This document shows positions 45,843-64,000 of a DNA stretch of 64,000 nucleotides, in pieces (the stretch's first letter is position 1; each line of letters begins with the position of its first letter). Position numbers and translations under genes: made by a program. The notes under the pieces were generated by a model. That model made no database searches. It saw nothing but the letters and a program-made list of their open reading frames with translations, and was not told the origin of the DNA. The DNA is taken from positions 1 through 64,000 of the forward strand of contig JAXGGA010004661.1 in NCBI GenBank assembly GCA_038373865.1, given 5' to 3'. The stretch comes from Uloborus plumipes (taxonomy: Eukaryota; Arthropoda; Arachnida; Araneae; Uloboridae).

Positions 45843-47540
45843 CTAGCGGTACCCGCACGGCTTTGCCCGTGGTATAAAATTAAAATTTCATTTGTAAAAT
45901 AATTGATATAGCAGAAAAAATGCTCTATTTTAGTTGTAATTCAACTATAATTCCTTCAAAATATGATATAAAAATCTGGTATGGACCCCACGCTACTTAA
46001 TTTTATGTGTAAATTTCTTAGTAGATGCCTTAAGTGATAAAATAGTGCTTGGAGTGAGCAAGATAACAGTTCAAACATTTATATCTCTAGTTTGTCGCGA
46101 AACAATGCAAAAAAATGTTTTACAATGATTAATCTCCTAAATATCGCCGATTTTAACATCATTCAGTGGATTTTTCGCAAAATATTGCCAATAGCGCCAA
46201 ATTGAGTCCAAATATAAAAAGAAAACAATTTTTTTCGCCAACTTGGTGATATGTCGCCAAATTGGCGGCAAATGCTTGACGACCAAAAGCTTGGCGATAT
46301 ATTGCCAAGTGGTCGGGCCAGTTCATATCACTTTTGTCTGCATTGAAATGAACACTGATTTACTCCATAAAAGGGGTAAAACACCCCCTTGGAACATTCG
46401 AATGCAACCCCAAAGGAAGATGCACAAAAATAAGCCAAAAGAGAAAATAAGAACAATTTTGTTGCTCACAGAAACCAACAGAAATCTTACCAAAGTTTAA
46501 AAGAAGAAGAAAGTTTTATTTCCTAGCTTTAAAAACAAAACGAACGATGCAATAACGCAATTCATACGATATTTGGTTAATCTGTGCTTTAGGTACCCTT
46601 TTCTCGCTAAATGGGCGATAGGCGCGCCAAGCGTGGTAACCCTGGCTATTTTGCGTAGTTTCTCTCAGAGCTTTCACTTCCGCGAGACACGCAAAAACGC
46701 GCCAAGTAATGTCCCAAAGCATTTTCACCCGGAAAAGACAGGGTTGCCAGAGAATTGAAACAAAAATACTACGCCTCCTCTAAAAAAAATATTACAAAGT
46801 AATACTGTTTCCAAACGTTGCCAAAATCAATGTTGCCGAAATGCGAAATCTATGAAAATGAAAAAAAAAAAAAAAAAATCCGCCAAATCTTTTAATTAAG
46901 TCATTAGTATATTGGAAACAGGGTTGCCGGAAAAATACTACGCTCCTTATTTGGGCCGAAAAAATATTACCGTAGTATCAAAAATACTACGTCTGGCGAC
47001 GCTGGAAGAAGAACGAAACAAAAATAGGTATGAACACGTAACCATGGTAACAACATGAAAAGTTGATTTCCGTTGATAAAATAATTCTTTTCATCTCTCT
47101 TTTCAAACAAATTTTATTATCGAGCTGAACCATTTTAGAATCGTTTGGCTTGCTTTACTGAAGGTAAGCCTTGAATTTCGGGATTCTAAAAACAATTATT
47201 ACAGCTCTCCTGATGATCGTAGAAACTTCGAAAAAACTTCATTTTGTGCAGAAAATTCCAAGCTTTCGAATGACATAAGACTTGAAAATGTGTGTGAAAT
47301 ATTTCTTCCCTATTTTATCGAATTTTCGCTAAGAATTCGAATAGAAAAAGAACGAAATGGAATTTTCGAAAAATCGCTTCGAGGTGCAAAACTACATGCT
47401 ACAAACTAATTTTGTACCAAGTGGCATGAAAATCGACCGAACGGTTTTGGCGCTACGCGCGTAACAGACAGACAGAAGGAAAGACAGAAGGACAGAAAGA
47501 AAGAGAGACAAACCTTCAGCTTTATTATTAGTAGAGAAGA
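45843..47540 (-). mobile_element. Non-autonomous Helitron, copy 2
   Basis: Inverted relative of 27502-29252: starts (in + coordinates) CTAGCGGTACCC at 45843 and ends CTTTATTATTAGTAGAGAAGA at 47540. Carries the same family B segment (about 45990-46440). A segment at about 46500-47010 with 'gggttgcc.g..aaaaatactacg' repeats differs from copy 1. No Rep/helicase frame. Confidence 0.88.
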
Positions 47541-48759
47541 TTGCTATAGTCATTATTTTTGAATAAGAATAACCTTTTTAAAGCAGGCAGGTAAGAATTT
47601 CGGAATATGGAAAAAACTTTTCCGCGATTGAGAATCTCTGGCACAAAATATTCAATTCTGCATTCAAACTCGAGGTCGCTATAGAAAAGGGCAGAAAAGT
47701 GATCTTGAATATATTTTTTAGAAAAATACATTTTTACTTTATTCCTCCAAAATATGAAGGTTTTCAGAAACAAGCACGCATGAAATTCCTTTTCAATGCA
47801 AAACTCAAATTCTGAGTATTGTTCGGAGGAGGCAAAATGAATACCAAGTAACACTCGTTCGAAGTCCAGTGTGGGAAAAGATTTCTCACTATTCTTTTTT
47901 TAAAAAAATGGAGTTACGGATACAGTATACGTACTCCAGCGCTATCAAATTTTATTATCAAAAAAATCATTGTCTCTGAGTGCGAGCGGTGTAGATTTAT
48001 GCAAGAAATCATAAAATTCGCTGACAATGTGAAGAAAAAAATAATCTTTTGTCTCTGCGAAATTCATCACAACCAAAATAAAAATTAGATACATGCAATG
48101 ATGCTCATAATGTGCTTCCCTAATGGGGATTCCGTGCTTTTTGCGTATTTTGAATCTGAGGTAATTAACGCGGTTTTATGACAGGCATTTCTAGTGAATA
48201 AAAATAACAAACGTACGAAAATCTAAATTTAGACTTAGGACGAAAGAGCATATAAATAAATATGCTTTGTGTAAAGAGTGGCCGCATGAGTGACTGGTGT
48301 ATACGTATGCGAAACTTAGAATTGCAACTGTAGTAGCATAGATACACTCATAAATCTAGCTTAAAATGGATGTCTTAATAAGTCGATAAATAAGAAGAAA
48401 AGACAATATATCGATAAAATTTTATCGATTTATAAAAAATGAGCGATTTATCGATAATATATAGATTAGTAAATTTATGCGAGGGCTTTGAAATTCTGAT
48501 TTGAAGCCTTTTTGTGTGACGGAAGTGACAAAGTTGCTCTTTAATTGTTGTCAAAAACAAAGAAAAATAACGTTCATAACAAAGTGAACATACTTCCGCT
48601 CATTACCTGTCGCCAAAAGCAATGAAAAATAATATTTATAACGAAGTTAAAATACTTCCGCTTTTTCGTTATTGCCAAAAATAATAGTCATAATAAAGTT
48701 AAAATACTTCCGCTTTTTAATAGTTGCCGAAAATAATGGCAATTATAAAGTAAGTTTTT
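47541..48759. other. No gene seen; short tandem similarity at 48590-48745
   Basis: Three imperfect units of 'cttccgcttttt..ttgccaaaaataat..taataaagttaaaata' occur at about 48590, 48655 and 48708. Otherwise AT-rich without motifs. Confidence 0.45.
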
Positions 48760-49295
48760 TTAACTCATTTATGCCCAAGTTTTTTTTAAACATTTTTTTC
48801 CAGTTTTCATCTGCTTAAAACTCTTACTAGGAATGGTTTACACACATTTTAGGCTTAAAATTGTTCGCCGTTGCCATATTTAATAAGTTATTTAACGTCC
48901 TGTTTATGGGATATTTTGCAGATATGTGAGCAAAATACGACCTTACTTGACTTTACTTTTGCAAAGTAACATTACAGAAGGCATCTGTGATCGATTTCAA
49001 GCAAATCAGTTTAATATAGTTTAATTTTATGAAAAATAAGTTCGCAAAAAAAGAAAAAAAAAAATACTTTCTGTGGCTGCCCATGCTGGATCGTTACTTG
49101 ACTGATTTGTCTGAAAATAGCTGTCAATAAATAAACTCTGATGTCCAAATAGCGGCTCTAACTGGCTTTCTCAAGAAGAAGGACTATTTGACTTGCGAAA
49201 AACAGCTTTACTAAAAGGACATACCCATTACAGGTTTTTGTATGCAGTAACTAACAAGCGTCCCGTTTTTAGGCTACTGGACATAAATGGGTTAA
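48760..49295 (-). mobile_element. piggyBac-type MITE (TTAA ends), family P1 copy 2
   Basis: TTAA at 48760-48763 and 49292-49295; inverted copy of 21629-22147 with shared 'gaccttacttg', 'catgctggatcgttacttgactgatttgtctgaaaatagc'. About 536 bp. Confidence 0.88.
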
Positions 49296-49528
49296 TAAAT
49301 TTAGGAAATTAATTTCAAGGCTGAACTAAAGCAAGCACATATTTATGGACTTTGGGCATTTTCAATTTTTTTTTAAATGACGTAGGTTGTATAATTTGGG
49401 AAACCGAACCTGGCAGCATGGCAATGGTGTGATTGGGATCTGCGTAGCCTTCACAGTGATGCCAGATTAGGTTCGACCCAACTACACAAAATTTTCTTTG
49501 ATTCAAATCAAGCTATCGATTCAAAATC

Positions 49529-49530
<2 letters not shown>

Positions 49531-49560
<30 letters not shown>
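49531..49560. repeat. (TA)15 microsatellite
   Basis: Thirty bases of TA immediately left of the Tc1-like element. Confidence 0.97.

Positions 49561-53109
<3,549 letters not shown>

Positions 53110-53176
<67 letters not shown>
53110..53176. repeat. (TA)n microsatellite, about 66 bp
   Basis: Pure TA between the fold-back element and the 3.4-kb transposon. Confidence 0.97.
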
Positions 53177-57038
<3,862 letters not shown>

Positions 57039-57040
57039 TA

Positions 57041-57289
57041 TGAAGGGCCAGGGGGAAAAAAGATGAAAGTCTCTTTTCCGTTAATTTTGAGATATTAGCG
57101 CTATCTAGGGTTATGAAGGAGTAATATCATCTGGTAGAAGAACAAGTGGCGAAAAAGATGAGAACCGACTGAAATGTGCTTGAAAACTCTATCAACTACA
57201 AAAGGAGTTACGAGAAATCAAACTTTGTTCTTCGTTTTTCTCGAAATCGCTTTTTGGTCACTTTCGTCTTTTTTCCCCCTGGCCCTTCA
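57041..57289. mobile_element. 249-bp MITE with TGAAGGGCCAGGGGGAAAAA ends, TA duplication
   Basis: Inverted ends at 57041-57063 and 57267-57289, TA on both sides. Non-coding. Confidence 0.87.
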
Positions 57290-57539
57290 TATATATTTTC
57301 ACGAAGTTTAAAGACACAAGGACATGATATCAGCACTCAGAGAGAAATGAGCAGTCCTTTATTAGCTGAAAAAAATGCACCTTTCTATTTGAGAAAATAT
57401 TGAAATAAAAAAAGCACGAATTAGAAATACTTTCATATTAATGTATTGATTCGAGGCATTCAGCATATTTACTGAACTATCGCAATTTTTAAAAGTTGCA
57501 TCTTTAACCCATTTTGTTAACACGCTTTTATTAATTTTA

Positions 57540-58140
57540 CGTGGTGGGTTTGTTTGTATGTATGTATGTATGTAACTCTGAATATAAGATAAAATTCACG
57601 TTCTAAATATAAAAGTGATATATTTAATGCTATTATTAGGCTAAACTAGAGCTACTATGTAGACAGGCCGACGCATCAAGCTTAAGTTTTACCACTTTGG
57701 ATCCAACTCATTAACTTTTACTTTCATATTTCATTGTTGTAGAGTTATTAGGGTTACCAGAGCAGAGTTTCGGGACATTGCCAAGCTTTGTTAAATTTAC
57801 GTGAAAAGTTACCAAAACGCGATAACTCGCCAGAAAAGACAATCCTCAAACACGCGCTGGATCCAAAGTGGTCAAACTCAATCTTGATGCGTCGGCTCGT
57901 CTATATAGGGGTCTTAGGCTAAACTACATTACATGTATGTGTTGATGTATTATAAGTGCATGTAAATTTAGCAGATATTCAGTAGTTTTGAAAATCAGAT
58001 GGAAATCAGTGGTGATCACAGCGGATTCGAATGTAAAAGCGTATTTTTTAGTTTTTTTAAACTACATTTTAAAATTATTTCTTAATTCCTTTTTGAAATG
58101 AAATAAAAAGAGTAAACGGCTTGATGTGTTTGTTGAACTA
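57540..58140 (+). repeat. Single unit of the 15150-15560 repeat, split by an insertion
   Basis: 'tgtatgtaactctgaatataagataaaattcacgttc', 'aaaagtgatatattta' and 'ggctaaactacattacatg' follow the intron-1 tandem unit order, interrupted at 57651-57912. Confidence 0.78.
57651..57912. mobile_element. About 262-bp inverted-repeat element with about 9-13-bp duplication
   Basis: 'gccgacgcatcaagcttaag' near 57668 is inverted near 57880-57895, as is 'accactttggatcca'. The host words 'ttaggctaaacta' occur on both sides (57637-57649, 57914-57926), suggesting a target duplication of about 9-13 bp. Confidence 0.75.
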
Positions 58141-58149
58141 GATTTGTTT

Positions 58150-59845
58150 GATTTTATGACAAAAAAAAAAAAAGACTGAAATACCAAGCGTTTGTAACAG
58201 TTTAATTGAATGTGCAATTACTAATTATATCGACAAGCACGTCATCAGGAGTTAGTACTTGCAATGCAAATCCCAAGAAACATTATACATTGAAATCAAA
58301 GCTGTTCATACAATTGAATGCGGCACTAGCGCTCAATGTTTGTTTTCTTAAGCTTCATGCAGTCTGTATTTTCATCACACCTGTTTTACATACACAAGAT
58401 GCAGTTTCAAAAACGTTTTCGACTACGTACAATGCAGGAAAGAATTTATCACAGAAACTCTGCATTCATTCTTTTTTACAATGCCGCGTTTTTGTGTCAT
58501 AAAACCTTGTTTTTCAAGTTCTATCACAATCGTGACTGACACGACTCAATGAAGACGACTTCCAGACTGTTGCCACCAGTGAAATATTTCCTGTCCAAAA
58601 CGAGGCTCATTTTCTTCCATGAATGTTGATAAATTTTAAAGAGCGTCTGACTCAAATATTTGTTCAAAATAATCATCCATTTTGATTCGAACAATTGTGG
58701 CGAAGATTTAAATGTGAGACTTTTTTCAGGAAGTGTTGAGTGATTGTAATTCTGAAAGCAAAGCAAAAGATTTGAACGCTTATCAACTGTTCTTTTTTGT
58801 CAAGCATTTAGAGTGAATTTGAATGGCTATTTAAAGGCTGTTGCCACCAATGGAGAAATTTTTTTTGAAACTTAGATTTCAATAGAATTAATCATTTTCA
58901 AAAAAATCACAAGTTCTCAAAAAAAAAAAAAAAAAAAAAAAGGTCGAGCAGAAACGTACGGAAAAGTAACGTGATTCCATTCGTTACCGTCGAATTAAAA
59001 AAATAAATTAAAAACAAAAGCAACCCATGGAGAATTCGTGCTTTTTTCATCTTTTTTTTTTCAAACGAATGTCTTCTATGTAATATAAAATTGTACCGTG
59101 ATGACATTTTGAGTACCAAATTAGTGATGAACAAAGGAAAAAGAATCCAACTTATGCAACAAGTCGGCAAAGTTGTGTGAACAAAGAAAAATGACAATAT
59201 ATTCAAAGGAACTCGTAAAAAATAAAATAAAAGGGTTACCGAGAGCTCTGAAAATTTAATTTCATTAAGAAAAGTTCCTTTAATGCGCCATTTCATCGGG
59301 CAAGTAAGAAGGAAATAGCAGTCAAAATTCAAAACAAAGCTCTTTTTTTATTCCCAAAAGAATCATATATCACTCTGGGCCATAAAATGGCTCTGATAAA
59401 ATAAAGAAAAAAAGACATTTGTTGTCCCCATTTCACTTCATTTCGTTCAACTAAAATTATAGTTGCGACGGATCTGGTTGAACGGTTAGTATATACTCAT
59501 AAACTTCTGTCAGCTGCACGGAGTGACGTTTTTATTGTCAAGGTCATGCGCAATCGCTATGTTTAACACGCGAAGTTCAGAACCAATATTGTTCTTTACA
59601 CAGAAACGTGTTTTATTAAGTTTTGAGAAGGAAAAGTGAGGGATTTGATCTTAGTGTGTTATAAGTTTGTTGCGTAAATCTGCAATAGTTTCGGAATTGA
59701 GTGAGAAAATAATTTTGACTTCGGATTTTTGGACTAGGAGAAGAGCAACTTGAGATTTTCCCGAAAGCCTTTGTGCTCCTATTTCGGGTATTTAAGTTTA
59801 ATTTCTCTTATAATTTTGCTGCTGATGTAAGAACTTGTTGGAACG
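58150..59845. other. No gene assigned
   Basis: AT-rich with a poly(A) run at about 58919-58941. Open frames at 58206-58502 (+) and 58907-59332 (-) lack recognisable domains. Confidence 0.4.
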
Positions 59846-59849
59846 GTGA

Positions 59850-60535
59850 AATTGTAAAAAGAACTTATTTGTGCTATCTCAACTTGCTGAAAGTCTACAA
59901 GTCTTTATTCGTGCAGACTAAATTTGCTGAAAGTTCAAATTCTGCCAGAAGACCACGTTTGTGCTAAATAAATTACTGAAAGTCTGGGAAGAACTTACTT
60001 GGCAAACTAAATTGTAGGAAAGATTTAATTGGTGTGTCTCAACTTGCTAAAAATCTGCAATTCTTGTCGAAGACTTTATTCGTGCTAACTGAATTGCTGA
60101 AAGTTTAAATCCTGTCAACAGACCTTTTGTGCCAACTAAATTTCTGAAAGCATGTACGTCGTAACGGAAGATCGTATCCGGCAAACTAAATTGTAGGATG
60201 AACTTATTTCTGCTGTCTCAACTTGCTGATAGTTCGCAAGTACTGACCGAAGACTTTATTCGTGCTAACTGAATTGCTGAAAGTCTAAATCGTGCCAGAA
60301 GACTTAGTTGGTACTAAATTGCTTAAAGTCTGCAAGTCGTACTGGAATATCTTATTTGGCAAACTAAATTGTACAAAGTCTGCAAGTTCGGTCGGAAGAC
60401 TTTATTTGTGCAAACTAAATTTATAAAAGTCTGAAGTTCTAACGGCAAAACTTACTCGTGCTTAGCAAACGTGCTGAAATTCTGAAGTTCTGGCAGAGGA
60501 ACTTCTTTGTGCTTAACAAATTTGCTGAAAGTGAA
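59850..60535 (+). repeat. Degenerate tandem repeat, about 60-bp unit in a 180-bp higher-order unit
   Basis: '...tgctgaaagtctgcaagt..tgccggaagactttattcgtgctaact...' recurs about 11-12 times. 'ggcaaactaaattgta' starts at 60001, 60180 and 60358 (spacing 179, 178), and 'gaagactttattcgtgctaact' at 60069 and 60249. It lies 1 kb upstream of the membrane-protein exon and could be in its promoter or a 5' UTR exon. Confidence 0.85.
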
Positions 60536-61464
60536 GTTTTCTCCTGAACTTAGTGGATATTTTTACTAGTTGTCACAGATTGATCATCGACATTTTTCAC
60601 TTGGTGCATAATTCGGAATCAAAAACTTTCTATGAATACTCCGAAACTTCATTGCAGTCAGTTTCTCAACCTGTAATTTGATTTCATATCAAATTAGCAA
60701 GTCTTCTAAAAAAAAAAACAAGTGCATGGATTATTCTTAAATAAACGATTGAGAATACAAAGTACTTCCCGCTGTTAAAGATTTAAACCTAGATCGGATC
60801 TGAACCAAGTTTACTGTGAAAAGTGTTAAACATTTGAACAAGTCAGATGTGATATTTAACTTAAACTCCAACTAAACTGCTCCAGTGATGAACTAATGCG
60901 AAAGCTGAGCTTTAGCACAGTAATAAAGAATTTTGTTACTCATTTTTAAATAGAAGAAAACCATACTATCCAAACAACGAAGGACAGTTGTCATCCATCA
61001 AAACAATTTATCGACCTTTTCATTTTAACCTTACTGCAAACTTAGGGTTAATCAACAGTTTGAGCTCTAGAATAGTGAGTTTCAATCAAACTGCATAGTT
61101 GAAGTTAAAATTCAGTAAACTTTACTGAGCCAAACTGCTTGGTTCTATTTATTGAAGGGTTCAAGTCATTAAACTTTGCGATTAAGTCACACTACTTATT
61201 TTGAGTTAATCAAAACCTCAAAGGGTTAAAATTAACGGGTTTACTTAAAACCTCAAAGAGTTAACTTCTCTTAGATTCAGTCAAAACCTCGAACATTTGA
61301 ATTCTGTGAGAATCCTGCAGCTTATACCTAAAGGATCAGACGAAAGCATCGTCTTTGAACGTCAAACAACAATAATTTATAGCTATGGAGCCTTTTGAAT
61401 TTGAGCATTTTAACTATTTTACCCCCAACTTCCTAACCGACTAAATCTATTTGTATTTTATCAG

Positions 61465-61882
61465 CACAAATTACTGACTTTAAAAACCTTGAGAGTTGAT
61501 GCAGATGATTCAAACCATGACGCTTCTGAAAGCAGCGATATCTTTCTTTTTGGTGGCAGAAATACTGGGAGTGAGTTCTGAAGACCCCTTGCTGGTGGTG
61601 GGCCCTGCAGAGGACATACCCGATGGGGCGAAACTGCCCAACGCGCACAGTGCTGCCCTGGTCATGGGCGCCATCTTCCTGTGTGTCTTCATATACGGCC
61701 TGTACAGATTCTTCCAGTACAAGTGCGGCAAACAGACCCTGCCGCTGACCGTCTCCCTGGAAGGCAAGGATGGAGATTCGTCCGAAAACGGATTCAAGGG
61801 GTTGGAGAAGTATATGAAGGAGAGGGAAGAGTACCTCGCTATTTTCGGACCAAAAAGGAACAATGCCAGTGCTCCAAGTAGT
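61465..61882 (+). CDS. Predicted single-pass membrane protein, coding exon (coding from 61499)
   Basis: ATG at 61499 opens 128 codons to the splice donor gtaagt at 61883; an acceptor-like tract (ctatttgtattttatcag) ends at 61464. The protein has a likely signal peptide (residues 7-26, LLKAAISFFLVAEILG), a short acidic ectodomain (27-50) and one membrane helix (51-72, SAALVMGAIFLCVFIYGLYR). A Lys/Glu-rich tail (73-128) contains KYMKEREEYLAIFG. GC-rich codon use resembles the carboxypeptidase exons. If unspliced it would end eight residues later at 61909. The family is not recognised; more exons are expected beyond the window. Later in-frame Met codons (3 and 7) could also start. Confidence 0.7.
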
Positions 61883-62011
61883 GTAAGTACTATTCAGAGA
61901 GCCACGTGATCGCGTTTTGCTTACCAGTGCATTGTCAGATTGAGTAGAACTCTAAGCTGGATACGAACCATGTGGTAAGATGATTCATATTTGTTTAACA
62001 TATTCTTTATG

Positions 62012-62417
62012 CACTGTAAAAATTGAATGTTGTTTTTACAGTATGATGCAGCTAATTTATAGTAATAAACTGTAAAATTTACTAATTTTACAGTAATGAA
62101 CTGTAAAACGTCTACTTTTACAGTACTAAACTGCACAATTGCTAATTTCACAGCAATAAACTGCAAAAATTGTTAATTTAACAGTTTATTACCGTGTTTA
62201 CAGTTTTAAACTGGATTCTTTGCTGCCAGTATTACACTGTTGTTTTTACAGCATAACACAGCTACATTTTACGGCAATAAACTATAAAATTGCTAACTTT
62301 ACAGTAAGAAACTAAAATTGCTAGTTTTACAGTGTATTACTGTGCATTTCACAGTTTTAAATTGAACCTCTGCTGCCCGTATTATACAGAAAAAACAACC
62401 GTTTATGTTTTGCAGTG
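62012..62417. mobile_element. ACTGTAAAA-type MITE, copy 4 (uninterrupted)
   Basis: Starts CACTGTAAAAATTGAATGTTG and ends 'gtttatgttttgcagtg'. Internally about ten alternating 'tttacagtaataaactgtaaaa' modules; 'tgctgccagtattacactg' occurs twice. It lies 130 bp after the membrane-protein donor, inside the presumed intron. Confidence 0.85.
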
Positions 62418-62490
62418 TGGTTATTAGCAGGGGGTCTCCGATGGGAGGCGACGGGAAATCATCGTGACTTCCCGAGAATGTCATTTGGAG

Positions 62491-62848
62491 AAATTATTTG
62501 GCAAAATAAGTGAGCCCAAAATTTAGAGACAATTATTTGGCAAAATAAGTGAGCCCAAAATTTAGAGACAATTATTTGGCAAAATAAGTAAGCCCAAAAT
62601 TTAGAGACAATTATTTGGCAAAATATGTGAGCTCAAAATTTAGAGACAATTATTTGGCAAAATATGTGAGCCCAAAATTTAGAGACAATTATTTGGCAAA
62701 ATAAGTGAGCCCAAAATTTAGAGACAATTATTTGGCAAAATAAGTGAGCCCAAAATTTAGAGACAATTATTTGGCAAAATATGTGAGCCCAAAATTTAGA
62801 GACAATTATTTGGCAAAATATGTGAGCCCAAAATTTAGAGACAATTAT
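62491..62848 (+). repeat. 39-bp minisatellite, about nine copies
   Basis: Unit 'aattatttggcaaaataagt' + 'gagcccaaaatttagagac'. Units differ mainly at aagt/atgt, in the order A A A T T A A T T. The first unit has one extra A. Copies are otherwise nearly identical, so the array is young. Confidence 0.95.
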
Positions 62849-62954
62849 ACGGCAAATTTTATCTGACGATTCGGAAATTTTGGAAATATAGCTGCAATAT
62901 TGTAAGTTTTAAGTGCCAGAAGGTCATGTAAGCACACATCCGCACTTTTGATGT

Positions 62955-63065
62955 ACGTATGTACTAGTGGTATGGCATCGATCTCTATATTCTCGAAGCA
63001 TCGATGATTTTGCTAAAACATCGATGTTTGAGGGTAATTTTTTTTTTCAATGTCGATGATTTATA
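62955..63065. repeat. ATCGATG-motif repeat
   Basis: 'tggcatcgat', 'gcatcgatgattttg' and 'aacatcgatgtttgag' within 100 bp, like 2790-2900 and 10400-10490. Confidence 0.5.
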
Positions 63066-64000
63066 TTTGAACTTAAATAAGCTTTGAAAAATTTAATCTG
63101 CTAAAAGTTTAGTTGTGATGAAAGCTTTGGTATTTATTAATTGGACATTTCAAGATCTATCACATCGGAAAGAGTTTTACATTGTTAGTGATCTAAAGAA
63201 TTTGACTTATATTGCAAAAAAATTAACAATGCTTTTTTCCTGCTCACCCTTTTTGAAAAGGGTATTCAGTTTTTCTAATGTTTTCCCCAAACATTAAATT
63301 GAGTCTATCTATGAACCTATGTATGAACCTATGTATGAACCTATATTAATGTCCTCCGCTCTCAAAAACTCCTAGATTTAAAAAACTGTAATTTTACATT
63401 CAATATTTACTTATTAGCAGTGGCGTAGCTAGGGGTTGGCAGGAGTGGCTCTGGCCACGGGCGCAGAAACCAGGGGGGCGGCATTTTGACTGATTTAAAA
63501 AAAAAAAGATCAAGTCCAAACAGACTAAAAAATTAAAATTTGAAAGACACTCCGAGCAGCGCAAACTGCGCCCCCACGTTACAAGACAAATGATACAAAA
63601 TGTGCAACTTTGCTTTGGTAGATTTCGGTTGGATACAAGCTTAAATCTATCTGGCAGGATAAAATTTGGTTATATGGGGTCTGGAGTCTGTATAATAGGC
63701 CGATCTGAAATCGGTCGGTCTTATAGCTACTTAAAACAGATAGAAACAAACCTTTTCTCTCCGTTTCTTTCCAACCGTTTTTTTCACGATATCACTTGAA
63801 CTTATCAATTACATAATGTACCTACTTCAGAAATAACGTTCTACGATTTTAAAAATCGGCGAGTTTTTGTTGAAAACATTTCGGATACAGATTTTTGGAA
63901 TGCAATTGTATGATGACAGAAAATAACTTCTCTGTTGGTATTATGTTTTCTGTGGCGAAAAGTAGCGAGAGAATAATATGTATTTCTCAGAATGGGGAAT
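63066..64000. other. No gene seen; start of a GTGGCGTAGCTAGG-type repeat at about 63418
   Basis: Tandem 'tatgaacc' units occur at 63311-63342. 'cagtggcgtagctagggg' followed by G-rich text is a common animal MITE/SINE start, but its end was not found. No exon of the membrane-protein gene was recognised. Confidence 0.4.

Noticed and set aside
47528..47854. 108-residue minus-strand frame next to the Helitron
   Set aside because: No Rep or helicase motif and no recognisable family; AT-rich codons suggest chance.
62491..62848. Possible CRISPR array
   Set aside because: Units are contiguous 39-bp tandem repeats without unique spacers, in an animal genome.

Overview
The window is a 64-kb piece of AT-rich, intron-rich and extremely repeat-rich animal nuclear DNA. 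The genes have GT-AG introns with GC-rich exons, and the transposon families (Tc1/mariner, pogo-like, piggyBac, hAT-like, Helitron, tRNA-derived SINEs) are metazoan. The carboxypeptidase, the MITE load and the tick/spider-like repeat style suggest an arthropod, possibly a chelicerate such as a spider. That placement is inference; nothing in the sequence proves it. There is no bacterial operon, CRISPR array or viral gene.

Two host genes can be supported. (1) A zinc metallocarboxypeptidase of family M14A (digestive carboxypeptidase A/B type) lies on the + strand as six in-phase exons between 14996 and 31046. All catalytic and zinc residues are intact. The signal peptide, activation peptide and first few catalytic-domain residues were not found and probably lie upstream. 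(2) A coding exon at 61465-61882 (+) encodes a signal peptide, a short ectodomain, one membrane helix and a cytosolic tail, and ends at a strong splice donor, so the gene should continue beyond the window.

Almost everything else is repeats. 1-14 kb: three copies of an unnamed interspersed repeat (family A), a 645-bp fold-back element, a CCGTAAAG MITE, an element with 9-bp target duplications at 10.9-12.1 kb, and a SINE. Introns of the carboxypeptidase (15.1-30.8 kb): tandem repeats, an internally deleted piggyBac element that keeps the transposase Cys-rich tail, a hAT-type MITE with 8-bp target duplications, LINE-like 3' tails, pogo-like and piggyBac-type MITEs, a dead Tc1 element and a Helitron. 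31-33 kb: degenerate 18-bp minisatellites. 34-45 kb: strongly nested insertions (piggyBac-type and hAT-type MITEs, a palindromic insertion, a pogo-like element with an HTH_psq domain, SINEs). 45.5-49.3 kb: a palindrome, a second Helitron in opposite orientation, and a piggyBac-type MITE. 49.5-56.7 kb: three different inverted-repeat elements placed side by side, each bounded by long (TA)n tracts. They are a dead Tc1-like element with DD36E spacing, a double fold-back element, and a 3.4-kb transposon with about 300-bp terminal repeats and a single broken transposase-like gene. 57-64 kb: further MITEs, a degenerate 60-bp/180-bp higher-order tandem repeat just upstream of the membrane-protein exon, and a 39-bp minisatellite.

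The most informative aspects are the precise insertion histories (target duplications and interrupted host repeats can be read directly), the TA-tract/transposon array, and transposon insertions within about 50 bp of carboxypeptidase splice sites.
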